In this document: positions 50,403 through 59,156 of the stretch, piece by piece
Position numbering within the stretch: position 1 is the stretch's first letter
Layout: every line of letters begins with the position of its first letter
Source: Candidatus Anstonella stagnisolia
Lineage (GTDB): Archaea > Micrarchaeota > Micrarchaeia > Anstonellales > Anstonellaceae
Assembly (NCBI GenBank): GCA_902384585.1
Contig: CABMCJ010000004.1
Span: 124,001 to 188,000 of the forward strand
Reading direction: 5' to 3'
Length of the DNA stretch: 64,000 nucleotides
Notes under the pieces: model-generated
The model's database searches: none
Told to the model about the DNA's origin: nothing
What the model saw: only the letters and a program-made list of their open reading frames with translations
Made by a program: the position numbers and the translations under genes

Positions 50403-50591
50403 ATGGCTTATCCGCCAAAAATGGCAGCAAAAAGTGAAAAGTTGCCCAAATCCTATGGCGTAGTTTACCATATAAGTGTAAAAGAAAATTCGGTTTACTG
50501 GGGTGGTATCAGTGGAAATAGTTTCTATAAACAAAACTTGCCAAATTTGCAAGTTCATCAGTGCGTCAAACTGGGCCCGGTGGAAGCATGA
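50403..50591 (+). CDS. Small hypothetical protein, uncertain
   Basis: 62 residues from MAYPPKMAAK if this ATG is used; the frame opens 25 codons earlier. Its TGA overlaps the next ATG as ATGA, which supports a coupled pair. A second overlapping frame (50503-50724, GTG start, containing CQICKFISAS) competes with it. Weak evidence. Confidence 0.3.
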   Translation: MAYPPKMAAKSEKLPKSYGVVYHISVKENSVYWGGISGNSFYKQNLPNLQVHQCVKLGPVEA

Positions 50592-50710
50592 AGCCCTTGC
50601 CGCTCGTGAAATGCGCAATGTGCGGATGCATCCGTACAAGAGGGCGTCTCAAAAGCGAGCTGTGCATGCAATGCGCATCCAGCCACCCTCCACTTGCGGC
50701 TTGGAAATAG
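50588..50710 (+). CDS. 40-residue zinc-ribbon miniprotein
   Basis: MKPLPLVKCAMCGCIRTR, then LKSELCMQCASSHPP: two CxxC pairs 14 residues apart. The ELCMQC end matches ELCMRC in the zinc ribbon of the 51268 protein, so the two look related. It starts in an ATGA overlap with the frame upstream and lies 24 bases before the recombinase gene. Too short for ordinary gene callers. Confidence 0.5.
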   Translation: MKPLPLVKCAMCGCIRTRGRLKSELCMQCASSHPPLAAWK

Positions 50711-50734
50711 AGGATTTGTTCTAGGGGTGAGCAC

Positions 50735-51271
50735 ATGAAAATAGCACTATACGCACGTGTCTCTATGGCACTAAAGCAAACGCCTGAAAACCAGCTCCTG
50801 GAATTGCGGAAGTGGGCTGCTGCTGCCAGCCACGAAGTCTATGGCGAATTCGTGGACGAAATCAGCAGCAAGGACACCAGACCGCAAAAGGAGGCTGTGC
50901 TTCGGGCCCTGCGCTTGGGCGAGATTGACGGAGTGGCATTCGTCGCCCTTGACCGCTGGGGGCGCACAATGTCAGAGCTCGTCCTTGAGCTGGAAGAATT
51001 CAGCAAATCTGGCAAGGCTCTCATCTCCCTTAGGGATGGGCTAGACCTTTCCAGCGCAGCCGGGCGCCTCATGGCGCACGTTCTTGCCGCAATGGCTAAC
51101 TTTGAGCGCGACCGCATCAGGGAGCGCACCCTTGCCGGTTTGGCGCGTGCGCGCGCTCAAGGCAAGCGGCTCGGGCGCCCAAGAAAATCCCCCCCTGCAA
51201 ACCCTGCCTCTTTGACCGAGGAGGCAGCCAAAGCGGAAAAATCGGACGTTTTTGAGGAGGTGCAACCATGA
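50735..51271 (+). CDS. Serine recombinase (resolvase family), short
   Basis: 178 residues. Catalytic Ser10 in ALYARVSMALKQ, the conserved ALDRWGRTMSEL and the dimer helix LAAMANFERDRIRERTLAG. The family's C-terminal helix-turn-helix is lacking: after GKRLGRPRKS the protein ends in a Pro/Ala/Glu tail, so DNA binding must come from the Arg-rich linker or a partner. It may integrate or resolve the element. GGGGTGAG precedes the ATG, and it overlaps the next gene by 4 bases. Confidence 0.9.
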   Translation: MKIALYARVSMALKQTPENQLLELRKWAAAASHEVYGEFVDEISSKDTRPQKEAVLRALRLGEIDGVAFVALDRWGRTMSELVLELEEFSKSGKALISLRDGLDLSSAAGRLMAHVLAAMANFERDRIRERTLAGLARARAQGKRLGRPRKSPPANPASLTEEAAKAEKSDVFEEVQP

Positions 51272-51609
51272 ACTTTGACGCAGTAGAATTCAAATCAAAC
51301 CCTGATTTCTTTTTCAAGGAGTGGTTGGGGTTGAAGCCCAACACAGTGCGCAAACTTGACCTGAAGGATGAGCGTTTTCAAAAGCTTTCTTCAGGCCGTG
51401 CCCACTTCATCCAAATAAAAGAAGTCGGCTCTAATCAGGCTTTCGTGCGCCGCATAATGAATGTGAGCTTCTTTGAGAACTGGTGCATCATTTCTTGGCT
51501 GCATGAGGAGGTATGCCCTGCCTGCGGCCATACTTCACCACTCAAGCAATGCGAAACGCCTGGTGGGTTGCCTGAACTTTGCATGAGGTGCCTAAATGCG
51601 CGTAATTGA
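51268..51609 (+). CDS. Zinc-ribbon hypothetical protein
   Basis: 113 residues. The first 80 look like a compact alpha/beta domain (EWLGLKPNTVRKLDLKDERF), the end is a zinc ribbon CPACGHTSPLKQ...ELCMRC. No family recognised. GGAGG precedes the ATG; it overlaps the recombinase and methylase-like genes at both ends, so this is one operon. Confidence 0.65.
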   Translation: MNFDAVEFKSNPDFFFKEWLGLKPNTVRKLDLKDERFQKLSSGRAHFIQIKEVGSNQAFVRRIMNVSFFENWCIISWLHEEVCPACGHTSPLKQCETPGGLPELCMRCLNARN

Positions 51610-52459
51610 GCTTTTCTCTGGCAGCGGCGCAATCTCCAAGGCGTTCAAGAAACGCGGCCATGAGGTCTTTTCAGTGGATATACGCAAAAGGAAGGGCGTT
51701 TGCGAGCCCACCCTGCAAAAGGACGTGCTAGAAATCTCACATGCAGATTTTCCCTATGCTCCGGATATTTTATGGGCATCCCCTCCTTGCGATGTGTGGA
51801 GCTATGCTGCAGGGAATTTCCACTGGCAAGGCAATCTTCCACTCACTGACAAGTGTGTGCAGCACGTTCTCCTGCTAAAGAAGCTCCTGGTGCTTATAGA
51901 CGAGCTAAGACCGGCATACTTTTTCATTGAAAATCCGCGAGGGCGCATGCGCTTCTATCCAGCTCTCCAAACTTGGCTCAAAAAGCATCAGGCCGTAACT
52001 AAAACGCTCACCCTTTCTTCCTACGGCTTCCCAACCACCAAACCCACAAACATCTTTACGAACGCCCTAACTTGGCAGCCGCGCAACTTAATGCCCTATG
52101 GCAGGGGCGCAAAAGTGCATGTCAAATTAGACAATCTGACGCGCTGCAAGCGGCAGGCAACACCACCCAAGCTTGCGCAAGAGCTCGTTACTTTCTGTGA
52201 AGCTGCAATAAATAACACGCGGAGTGGGCAGAGTGCATGCACGGAAACGGCTGCGCCTGCCCTCTCCGCAACGGAGGTGAACAAGGCAAAACAAAAACAC
52301 AAATGCGATGGTTGGCAATGCGATTTTTGCGAGAAGAAAACCTGCATAGGTTGCGGCGGTGTAATGAGCATTGACGGAGAATGCGCTTGCAAGGACTGCA
52401 AAATAAAGGAAGACATCAAAGGCGCAACCATGCGCGAATTAAACTCAGGAGGTCTTTAA
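51596..52459 (+). CDS. C5-cytosine DNA methylase-like protein with Cys-rich tail
   Basis: 287 residues. Motif I VIELFSGSGAISKAFKKRG binds SAM. Motif IV is the catalytic Cys loop WASPPCDVWSYAAGN, and motif VI is YFFIENPRGRMR, as in phage-type DNA C5 methylases. The target-recognition part is short. The last 60 residues are a Cys-rich module (CDFCEKKTCIGCGG, then ECACKDCK) not usual in the family, probably zinc-binding. It may protect the element from host nucleases or mark its DNA. No restriction partner is seen. Confidence 0.8.
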   Translation: MRVIELFSGSGAISKAFKKRGHEVFSVDIRKRKGVCEPTLQKDVLEISHADFPYAPDILWASPPCDVWSYAAGNFHWQGNLPLTDKCVQHVLLLKKLLVLIDELRPAYFFIENPRGRMRFYPALQTWLKKHQAVTKTLTLSSYGFPTTKPTNIFTNALTWQPRNLMPYGRGAKVHVKLDNLTRCKRQATPPKLAQELVTFCEAAINNTRSGQSACTETAAPALSATEVNKAKQKHKCDGWQCDFCEKKTCIGCGGVMSIDGECACKDCKIKEDIKGATMRELNSGGL

Positions 52460-52460
52460 C

Positions 52461-52724
52461 ATGGAAAACAAAACGAAATTTGCGGAAAATCTGGAAAATG
52501 CGCGGGAAAGCGTGGAGGCGTTGCGCCCCTACAAGGCAGCACTGGAAACTGCGCTCATCATCCCCATAACGGCTATTGCCGGCATAACTTTGGGTGCATT
52601 TGTCCCACGCTTGGTATCTTTAATATTCCTTGGCCTGTTCTTCCTTCTTGCGCTGACAATAGCTGCGCTGCTGATTGCTTTCCGCCTGCCTCCTCCCGCG
52701 TATAAAACACAAGTTCCCTCATAA
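52461..52724 (+). CDS. Small two-helix membrane protein
   Basis: 87 residues. A charged helix (ENLENARESVEALRPYKAAL) is followed by two hydrophobic segments (about 30-50 and 53-75). AGGAGGT precedes the ATG, one base after the methylase stop. Last gene of the plus operon. A minus-strand frame (52573-52837) overlaps its second half. Confidence 0.6.
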   Translation: MENKTKFAENLENARESVEALRPYKAALETALIIPITAIAGITLGAFVPRLVSLIFLGLFFLLALTIAALLIAFRLPPPAYKTQVPS

Positions 52725-52837
52725 TGGCCATCTTGTCCGCCAAACTATAGTGCCCATCCGGCTTTTTCGCAACCTCAATAATGAAGCTTGAGCCGCTTTT
52801 TTTATTCCACGCCTCTATATCCATCTTCCTGCCGCCC
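52573..52837 (-). CDS. Possible small protein after the beta-helix gene, uncertain
   Basis: 88 residues in a frame that begins inside the end of the 972-residue gene (MGGRKMDIEAWNKKSG) and runs on with protein-like SSFIIEVAKKPDGHYSLADK. It overlaps the plus-strand membrane gene tail to tail by about 150 bases. Its coding character is fair, but both cannot easily be right over the full overlap; it could be translated only in part. Confidence 0.3.
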
Positions 52838-55720
52838 ATGTGTATCCCCCTTTTTGTAGAAAAACGCCGCCGCAATGATGAGCGCAACCGCAACAATTAC
52901 AAAAATGAATGGGTTGGAGGTTTTCTGGTAGTCCCGCCAGTCGGCACCCCCCACGCACATGGAGGTGCCAAGCAGCTCTATTGCCTCCGTTTGCGTGCTG
53001 TTTGAGGCGCTTCGGACTGTCGCCGTGCAGTTAAACGCCGACAAGCTGTAAGCATCTATGCCCGTGAAATTGGCAAACCCCACTGTCCCGTTCACATACG
53101 TGCCGCTTATGCTCTGCAGCAGCGTCCCGTTCTCAAGGTCGTATCTCCTGCATGTGATTGCCCGGATTGCGTTCGCAGCTGCCGTGTCCGTGAAATTGAA
53201 ATATACCCCTGCCCAGCATTGCCTCTCTGTATGATATGGCAACCGGAGTTTGCTCCAAGTAGTCGGAAATGTGATGTTTCCGTATAAGCTTAGGATGCTT
53301 ATCTCGGTGTATGGCGCAAAATCAGCGCCATATCCCACCCATGTGTTGTTTGCGCAGCTTGCCAGGTTTGTCGCATTCATCGGGTAGTTGCTTCCTGCGC
53401 TTGCCCATCCAAGCCCGTCCGTCTCGTACAGGCTGCACGTTGTCCATATCCCGCTGCCGTTGTAGTAGTATATGTTTCCCTGTCCCGTTGTGTTGAAAAG
53501 GTTGCTCTCGTTCCCGTTGTTGTAGAAAACGGGCGCCGTTATGTTGTTCCAGTAGATGCGGTTGAACAGGCTCGTGGAGTCCATATTAAGCGCCGTTGCA
53601 TTCCCTATTATTGTGTTGTTTGCAAACGTGTTGTTGCTTGCGTTTTGCATCGCTATCGTGGTGGCTGCGCTCGTGTTCGTGATGAAGGTGTTTCCGCTTA
53701 TTGTGGAAAAGTTGGAGCGGTTCAGTATGAGCGCTGATTGCGTCCTTGAGCTTATGATGCTGTCTGTAATCGTGATGTTGCCGCTCCCTCCTGTGAGGGA
53801 GATTGCCGTGCTTGCGTTCGCGCTGATTGTGCTTCCCGTAATCCTGCTCTGCACTGCGTTCGTCAAAAGCTCAAATACGATGCTTCCGTTGCTCACAAGC
53901 GTGCTGTTCGCTACATATACTCTTGCCGTTGTCGCCGTTATCGCTTTTCCTTTCTTTATCTGCACATTGCAGAAGTTTACCTGGTTGTCGTGCGAGCCTG
54001 ATGCAATACTTATCCCTGTGTTGCTTGTCCCGGTTGCGTTCATGCCGTAAACGTCCAAATTGCTTAAGATGTTCCCTGTGGACGTGCTCGTGAACTGCAC
54101 GGTTACTGCCGTTGATGCTCCGCTTGAAAAATCGCTGTTGTTTATGGTGTTGTTGGTTGAGGTCTCAAATCTCAGGGCTTGCCCTGTTCCTGTGCCTATC
54201 GTTCCATTCGCTCCGTTAATTGAGTTGTTTTTGCTGCTAAGTATGTACACCGCGTACCCGTTCCCGGTCGGCACGTATGCTTGCAGTCCGTTTATGCTTG
54301 CGTTGTGCGAGGAGCTTATGAGAAAGGCGCTTGAGCCTCCGGTTGCCCACGCGCTTATGTTTGTCGCGCTTGTCCTGTTGCTGCCTGTTGCGAGTGCAAT
54401 TCCCGCCGTTGTGGTTGCGCTTCCGCCTGTCTGTCCGAGCGTGTTGCTTAGCGTGCTGTTCATGCTGCCTTCAATCCTTATGCCGTGCGAGCTTGACGAG
54501 TTTGCAATCGTGTTGCTGATGCTTGTCCTGCTGTTTCTGTCTATGTATATTCCGTAGCTGGCTGCCAGCGTGGTGCTTGCGTTCGTGTTGCTTATGCTCC
54601 CATCCCACGTTTTGGTGAAATATACCCCGTGCGAGTAGTCAAGTGCCCTGCAGTTCTTCACGCTTGAGCCGTTCTGGTCGCTGTAAATCGCGTATGTCCC
54701 GCTCTGGTTGTCTCCTGCGATGCTGTGCCCTTGGCAGTCAAGCGTGATGTTTGCCTTCGTAAAAACAATGCACGTGGGCGCACTGATATATTCCACTTTT
54801 AGCGTCGTTACTGTTGTTTGCGCGTTGCCCACGTGCGCTATCGCAATGTTTGGGTTTGTGCCGGAAATTGAGGTCTCAAACGTCGTACTGAAAAGCCCGC
54901 CTGCTATTGCTGGTATAGAGTAAGTTAGCACTCCGTCCCAGCTTGTGAGCTTGAGGTTTCCCAACCCTGCGTTTGTTGAGCCTGCAAACGTTACCCTTGC
55001 CCTTCCTGTAGTTGTCAAATACACAACGCTTCTCACGCTTCCGTCCCCTGCTGCCGTGTGGAAGGTGTTTGCATTGTCAACAACCGCGTTGTTTGTCGTC
55101 CAAGGCAGCAGGGCGCTTGTGAAGTCCCACCCTGCCATTGTGTCCGCGCCGAAGGTGCGCGTAATGTCTGCCGTGAGGTTGTACGTCGCTCCTGCCGTGC
55201 TTAGGCTTCCGCATGCGCTTATCGTCGGGTCAAAGTCTATCTCCCCTATGTTGCCGTTGAAATTGCCCCTCTGCCAGTTGTCCGTGCTCACCATGAGCGC
55301 TCCAATCCTTGGCACCCTTCCCCTGCTCTCTTCTAGTGTGTATCTCGTCCAGTTCAGCTGTGTGCGGTCTTGCACCGTTTCATTTGTTTTGTTGTCAAAT
55401 CTCTCCGTTGTTTCAATCCTGCTCACCCTTTCCGCTCTCGTAATGCTGTATGTGGTTGCGTCCCTTATTTGCAGGTTTCTTGCCTGCCTGTCCCGCGCCT
55501 GTATATTGTTTGCATGCAGCGCTGCGTTTATGTTTGCGTTCCCCGGCAGGGAGTAAAGGTAAAAGTGCATGGTGCTGCTTGCCGTGATTATGTTTGTGTC
55601 CTCTGTTGTGATGTTCATCCCGTTTTGGGATTTCCACTGTATGCCCTCGGGCACGTCTATTGTGAGTGCAAGGCTTAGGCTAATTAATGCGAAAAGCGCA
55701 AGGAATACAAGCCTCCTCAT
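52802..55720 (-). CDS. Large secreted beta-helix surface protein with C-terminal anchor
   Basis: 972 residues. Signal peptide (MRRLVFLALFALISLSLA), an N-terminal part, then from about residue 330 a long run of right-handed parallel beta-helix coils of the NosD/pectate-lyase kind: repeating Asn/Ser/Ile units such as NTIANSSSSHGIRIEG and NNSINGANGTIGTG, about 20 turns. A C-terminal domain with Cys follows, and then one membrane helix (FIFVIVAVALIIAAAFF) with KKGD. Displayed on the outside, probably as an adhesin or host-recognition spike. Last gene of the minus operon. Confidence 0.8.
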   Translation of the reverse strand: MRRLVFLALFALISLSLALTIDVPEGIQWKSQNGMNITTEDTNIITASSTMHFYLYSLPGNANINAALHANNIQARDRQARNLQIRDATTYSITRAERVSRIETTERFDNKTNETVQDRTQLNWTRYTLEESRGRVPRIGALMVSTDNWQRGNFNGNIGEIDFDPTISACGSLSTAGATYNLTADITRTFGADTMAGWDFTSALLPWTTNNAVVDNANTFHTAAGDGSVRSVVYLTTTGRARVTFAGSTNAGLGNLKLTSWDGVLTYSIPAIAGGLFSTTFETSISGTNPNIAIAHVGNAQTTVTTLKVEYISAPTCIVFTKANITLDCQGHSIAGDNQSGTYAIYSDQNGSSVKNCRALDYSHGVYFTKTWDGSISNTNASTTLAASYGIYIDRNSRTSISNTIANSSSSHGIRIEGSMNSTLSNTLGQTGGSATTTAGIALATGSNRTSATNISAWATGGSSAFLISSSHNASINGLQAYVPTGNGYAVYILSSKNNSINGANGTIGTGTGQALRFETSTNNTINNSDFSSGASTAVTVQFTSTSTGNILSNLDVYGMNATGTSNTGISIASGSHDNQVNFCNVQIKKGKAITATTARVYVANSTLVSNGSIVFELLTNAVQSRITGSTISANASTAISLTGGSGNITITDSIISSRTQSALILNRSNFSTISGNTFITNTSAATTIAMQNASNNTFANNTIIGNATALNMDSTSLFNRIYWNNITAPVFYNNGNESNLFNTTGQGNIYYYNGSGIWTTCSLYETDGLGWASAGSNYPMNATNLASCANNTWVGYGADFAPYTEISILSLYGNITFPTTWSKLRLPYHTERQCWAGVYFNFTDTAAANAIRAITCRRYDLENGTLLQSISGTYVNGTVGFANFTGIDAYSLSAFNCTATVRSASNSTQTEAIELLGTSMCVGGADWRDYQKTSNPFIFVIVAVALIIAAAFFYKKGDTHGRQEDGYRGVE

Positions 55721-56133
55721 CCCTCTTCACCCCTGCCAAAATAGAATTTTTGCAGTATCCAATAAGCAGAATAAAATGTTACAAACACTGCAAGCACAGG
55801 CAGGAGCGGCGAAAGCACCATGATTACCGAAACATCACCTCTCTGCAATGCCATATATTCCGCCACGCGCGGGTCGCTTGAAGAGAAGAACGTGGTGGTT
55901 GTTGAGCCGTTCACGACATCTATTCCTGCTCCCCCATTGTAGAAATTGCGCACGCTCTCCCCTATCTGCCAATAATAGACTGCCTGATAAAGGAAATACC
56001 CGGCAAAGCACAACAGCACCCCGGCAGCCAGCCTGTGCACCATGTCCTCCTGCTTCTCGCGATAGACATACGCGGCAGCAAGCCCGAGCACCAGTGCAAA
56101 AGTTACGAACATCAGCATTTTCTCACGCTCCAA
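55717..56133 (-). CDS. Membrane protein of the element operon, 138 aa
   Basis: Three hydrophobic segments (about 7-22, 37-55, 102-125) and a short polar loop with GGAGIDVVNGSTT. No family. It overlaps the next gene by 4 bases and the previous one by 11, so its dose is tied to them. Confidence 0.7.
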   Translation of the reverse strand: MEREKMLMFVTFALVLGLAAAYVYREKQEDMVHRLAAGVLLCFAGYFLYQAVYYWQIGESVRNFYNGGAGIDVVNGSTTTTFFSSSDPRVAEYMALQRGDVSVIMVLSPLLPVLAVFVTFYSAYWILQKFYFGRGEEG

Positions 56134-56752
56134 TATACTTTAGCAGGAAACCCACCACCAACAGCGCTATAGACCCGTAAACAAAGACCGGGATGCCAAA
56201 AATGATGAACGCGGCAAAATACATTACTCCCGCTATCATTGCAGTGCCGCTCATTGTGTCCAGCTTATAGACGGCAAAAATCTCCGCCTTTGCAGCGGCT
56301 CCTCCAAGATAGTACGCAATCCCCAAAATAATGATGCCCAGGACAAGCTGCTGCGCAGCCGCATAATAATCCCATACCAGCCCCTCAAAATAACTCTGCT
56401 GGTAAGCGCCCTGGGTCGTGCTGAAAACGAGCGTTTTGTTTGTTTGCGGCGTGGAGTTCACCCCGCTAACTTGGACTACCACGTCCGCAAACACGCCGCC
56501 TTCACATCCACTATATGCGTTGCAATCCAGCACTGCGCTTGGCGAGCCTGACGAATTCCAGTCTCTTAGCGTTGCTGTCCAATTCCTCCATCGGTAAAAA
56601 TACGTTGGGGAGCCGCCCACTGCCGTAATGCTCACGTTCAGGATGTTTGTTTTGTTGGCCGGGTTGGGCGTAACCAGCACAGATGCGAATGCTTCGCTGG
56701 CAAGAAGCGCAAACAAGATGAGTGCGTAGATTTTTCTCATGCTCTCCCTCAT
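56123..56752 (-). CDS. Secreted/membrane protein of the element operon, 209 aa
   Basis: Signal peptide (IYALILFALLASEAFA), an Ig-like beta ectodomain of ~100 residues with NxS/T sites and a CNAYSGC disulfide-type pair, then three C-terminal membrane helices (about 137-155, 168-188, 190-205). The start at 56752 overlaps the previous stop as ATGA; an ATG four codons later is better placed to a ribosome site. No family recognised. Confidence 0.7.
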   Translation of the reverse strand: MRESMRKIYALILFALLASEAFASVLVTPNPANKTNILNVSITAVGGSPTYFYRWRNWTATLRDWNSSGSPSAVLDCNAYSGCEGGVFADVVVQVSGVNSTPQTNKTLVFSTTQGAYQQSYFEGLVWDYYAAAQQLVLGIIILGIAYYLGGAAAKAEIFAVYKLDTMSGTAMIAGVMYFAAFIIFGIPVFVYGSIALLVVGFLLKYIGA

Positions 56753-58680
56753 ATAGGCCTGAACCTGTTACTTATTACCTCATACGCCTTTATCGCAACC
56801 CACAGATACATTCCAAACGCGAAGATGGGCTGGAAAACTGAAACTGCGTTGTACAAATCCCAGCTTATCATCTGCAAAGACCCGAACAGGTAGCCGCTTA
56901 TGATAAGAGGCAGCGCCAGTATAAAAACAAAGAAATTCACGATGAATGCAACTGCCGAAACGGCAAATCCAAAGAGGTTTGCGCTGTTTACGCTCGTTTG
57001 CAGGCCGCCTATTGAGTTCTGCAAGCCCGAAAAATCAGGGAAGCCCGTAAGTCCGGCAGCCGCCCCGCGCGCCGCAATCAGGGAAAGCATCGCAAGCGCA
57101 ATCGCCACATACATGCCAACGGATTTAAGCGTCTTGTCCCCGAGCACCTGATAACTGTACACTATCCCCACAACAGCGGAAAAGACAAACAAAATAAACA
57201 TGTCCGGCACGCTCACAACCTGGAATATGTCGTTAAAAAGGAACATTGCAACTGACGCATAAGGGACAGCCGCCGAGCTCCCCACAAAAAAGAAAAACAT
57301 AATCTGGCTCCCCATCTTCGTGAGATTGTTTGCCTGCATTATCGGGTTTGCCCCATTGAAAAAGACGGACGTGGAGTTCGTCCACGCGCAGACATACCCA
57401 TAATTGAGATTCCTTATCGTGAAATTCGCGGTATTCACAAGGCTTGCATTGCCGCTTACGGACGTGCCGGAAAAGCTCCCCGTAACAACGCTTCCGTTCG
57501 TTAAAATCTGCTCCGAAAGATAGGACTGGCTGGTTGGTGCCTTTATGCTCCAAAAAAAGTTCCCTCCACTCTGAAAGCAATTATTTATGAGATAAATTAT
57601 GTTCATGTTCAGGTTTTGTATGCCGCCTTCATTCAGGACAACGCAGGCAGTGCTATATGTGTTTGTGAAAGTGGTTGCTGCGTATGCAGGGCAGAGGTAC
57701 CACAACTGGCTCTGCTTGTCAAAAACATAGGTGTCCGTGTTGTTCTTGACAAACGCAGCGCCGTTTGAAAGGTTGTAAAAGTTCCCAAACGCATCCGAAA
57801 CTGGGAAATACGTAATTTGTGGCGTGAGAAGCGTTGTCCCTGCATAGAAAAGAAAGAGCTTGGCATAAGCCGCAGTGGCCGGGCTTACTCTGTTTATTGT
57901 GCTGCCTGTGAACCCGCTGCGGACATAATACGTATATCCTCCCGGCTGCGCAAAATCAGAGTAATAAAACCCTCCTCCGCTTACGTTCGCCTCGGGTGTC
58001 GTTTCCGTGCTTCCTCCCGCGCCCATCGTAGTGAAGTTGAGCTGGCTGTACGGATTGCATCCTGTGGAGTATGTCGCTTTTTGCACTGTGAGCGTTATCG
58101 GCGTTCCTATGGGCACCAGCGCGCTTCCCGCAAGCGTTGCGTTTGTAAGGGGGCCGTTGTTGTCATTTTGCTGGGATAGCCCGCTCACGCTCAAATTGTA
58201 GTGCGTTGCGTTGTATGCGCTTATGCTCAGGTTCCCCGCCACGTTCACCACTTTGGTGCTTGCCCCCCCTCCTGTTGCATGCGTGTATGCGTATATCACA
58301 GAGCTTACGCCGTTCACGGTTACGTTTGTTGTCGTGCTTCCTTCCCCGCAGCCTCCTCCGCCATCATTTCTTGCAATCGCTTTCATTGTCCTGTTCCCTA
58401 TCGTAGGGAGAAGCGTTACCGTAAAGGCGTTTCCCGAAAAGTAGTTTGTTCCGTCGTATGGGGTGTTCATGTAGATGTCCGTTGAGTTCACTGCGAGCGC
58501 TGCCGGGCCCGTGTACGAGCTCGTCCATCCCAGTAGGTCTGTAATATTCCCTGTGCAGTTCTGAACTGTGCTTGACCAGCTAAAATTATTCCCATAAAGG
58601 GAAGTCGTGAGCGGGCAGCTCATCGCAAAGCTCGCGCTTGCAAGAACAAGCAAAAACACCGCCGCCATTAAAGCCTTCAT
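56749..58680 (-). CDS. Large membrane protein with ectodomain, VirB6-like topology
   Basis: 643 residues. Signal peptide (LMAAVFLLVLASASFA), a 430-residue Asn/Thr/Tyr-rich beta ectodomain, then about six membrane helices in the last 190 residues. Outside domain plus polytopic C terminus resembles channel proteins of secretion/conjugation systems (VirB6/TrbL-like) in layout only; no sequence match could be made. It overlaps both neighbours by 4 bases. Confidence 0.7.
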   Translation of the reverse strand: MKALMAAVFLLVLASASFAMSCPLTTSLYGNNFSWSSTVQNCTGNITDLLGWTSSYTGPAALAVNSTDIYMNTPYDGTNYFSGNAFTVTLLPTIGNRTMKAIARNDGGGGCGEGSTTTNVTVNGVSSVIYAYTHATGGGASTKVVNVAGNLSISAYNATHYNLSVSGLSQQNDNNGPLTNATLAGSALVPIGTPITLTVQKATYSTGCNPYSQLNFTTMGAGGSTETTPEANVSGGGFYYSDFAQPGGYTYYVRSGFTGSTINRVSPATAAYAKLFLFYAGTTLLTPQITYFPVSDAFGNFYNLSNGAAFVKNNTDTYVFDKQSQLWYLCPAYAATTFTNTYSTACVVLNEGGIQNLNMNIIYLINNCFQSGGNFFWSIKAPTSQSYLSEQILTNGSVVTGSFSGTSVSGNASLVNTANFTIRNLNYGYVCAWTNSTSVFFNGANPIMQANNLTKMGSQIMFFFFVGSSAAVPYASVAMFLFNDIFQVVSVPDMFILFVFSAVVGIVYSYQVLGDKTLKSVGMYVAIALAMLSLIAARGAAAGLTGFPDFSGLQNSIGGLQTSVNSANLFGFAVSAVAFIVNFFVFILALPLIISGYLFGSLQMISWDLYNAVSVFQPIFAFGMYLWVAIKAYEVISNRFRPI

Positions 58681-59156
58681 TGCACCTGCCTCCTCCTAAA
58701 CACAAATGCCGCCAAGCCAAACAGGAGATTTGCCAGCATGATGCCTGGCCAGTTGTTGATGAACACCAAGTTTATCTCACTGAAAGAAAAGCCGAGCACC
58801 ACTATCCCATTCCACACTGACGTAATAATGAAAATCACGACGGGCGTAACTATGAGCGCCCCGATTGCAGACGCGATATACTCCAAAAAGCTCTGCCCGT
58901 CTATCCAACTGCTCACAAACGTCAGGAATACCATCCACGAAACAAGGACATAGAACCCCTGGATTAAAACAAGCCTCACTGTGAGCCAGTCCAAATAGCT
59001 TTTATCCGTCAATGAATTTGGCACGGCATTATTGACCACGCCATAAGCCTCTGCTGCAATCCTGTCCGCGATATAAACTGCTATGCCGAAGGCGATAATA
59101 AGGAAAAAAAGAACCCCCAATCCGACTGCATTGTTTATCGCATTGCTCATCTTCAT
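58677..59156 (-). CDS. Four-helix membrane protein of the element operon
   Basis: 159 residues: hydrophobic segments at about 11-30, 63-85, 92-118 and 135-152, with a short basic end FRRRQVQ. No family. Starts in a 4-base overlap with the 757-residue gene; a second ATG two codons on is close to AGGAG. Confidence 0.7.
   Translation of the reverse strand: MKMSNAINNAVGLGVLFFLIIAFGIAVYIADRIAAEAYGVVNNAVPNSLTDKSYLDWLTVRLVLIQGFYVLVSWMVFLTFVSSWIDGQSFLEYIASAIGALIVTPVVIFIITSVWNGIVVLGFSFSEINLVFINNWPGIMLANLLFGLAAFVFRRRQVQ

Noticed and set aside
50211-50639. 142-codon minus-strand frame left of the recombinase
   Set aside because: No ribosome site or promoter, low-complexity aromatic/Cys composition, and it opposes better-supported small plus-strand frames with ATGA coupling.
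54060-55556. Plus-strand frames opposite the beta-helix gene
   Set aside because: Val/Leu/Ala-rich shadows created by the Asn/Thr/Ser-rich repeats on the other strand.
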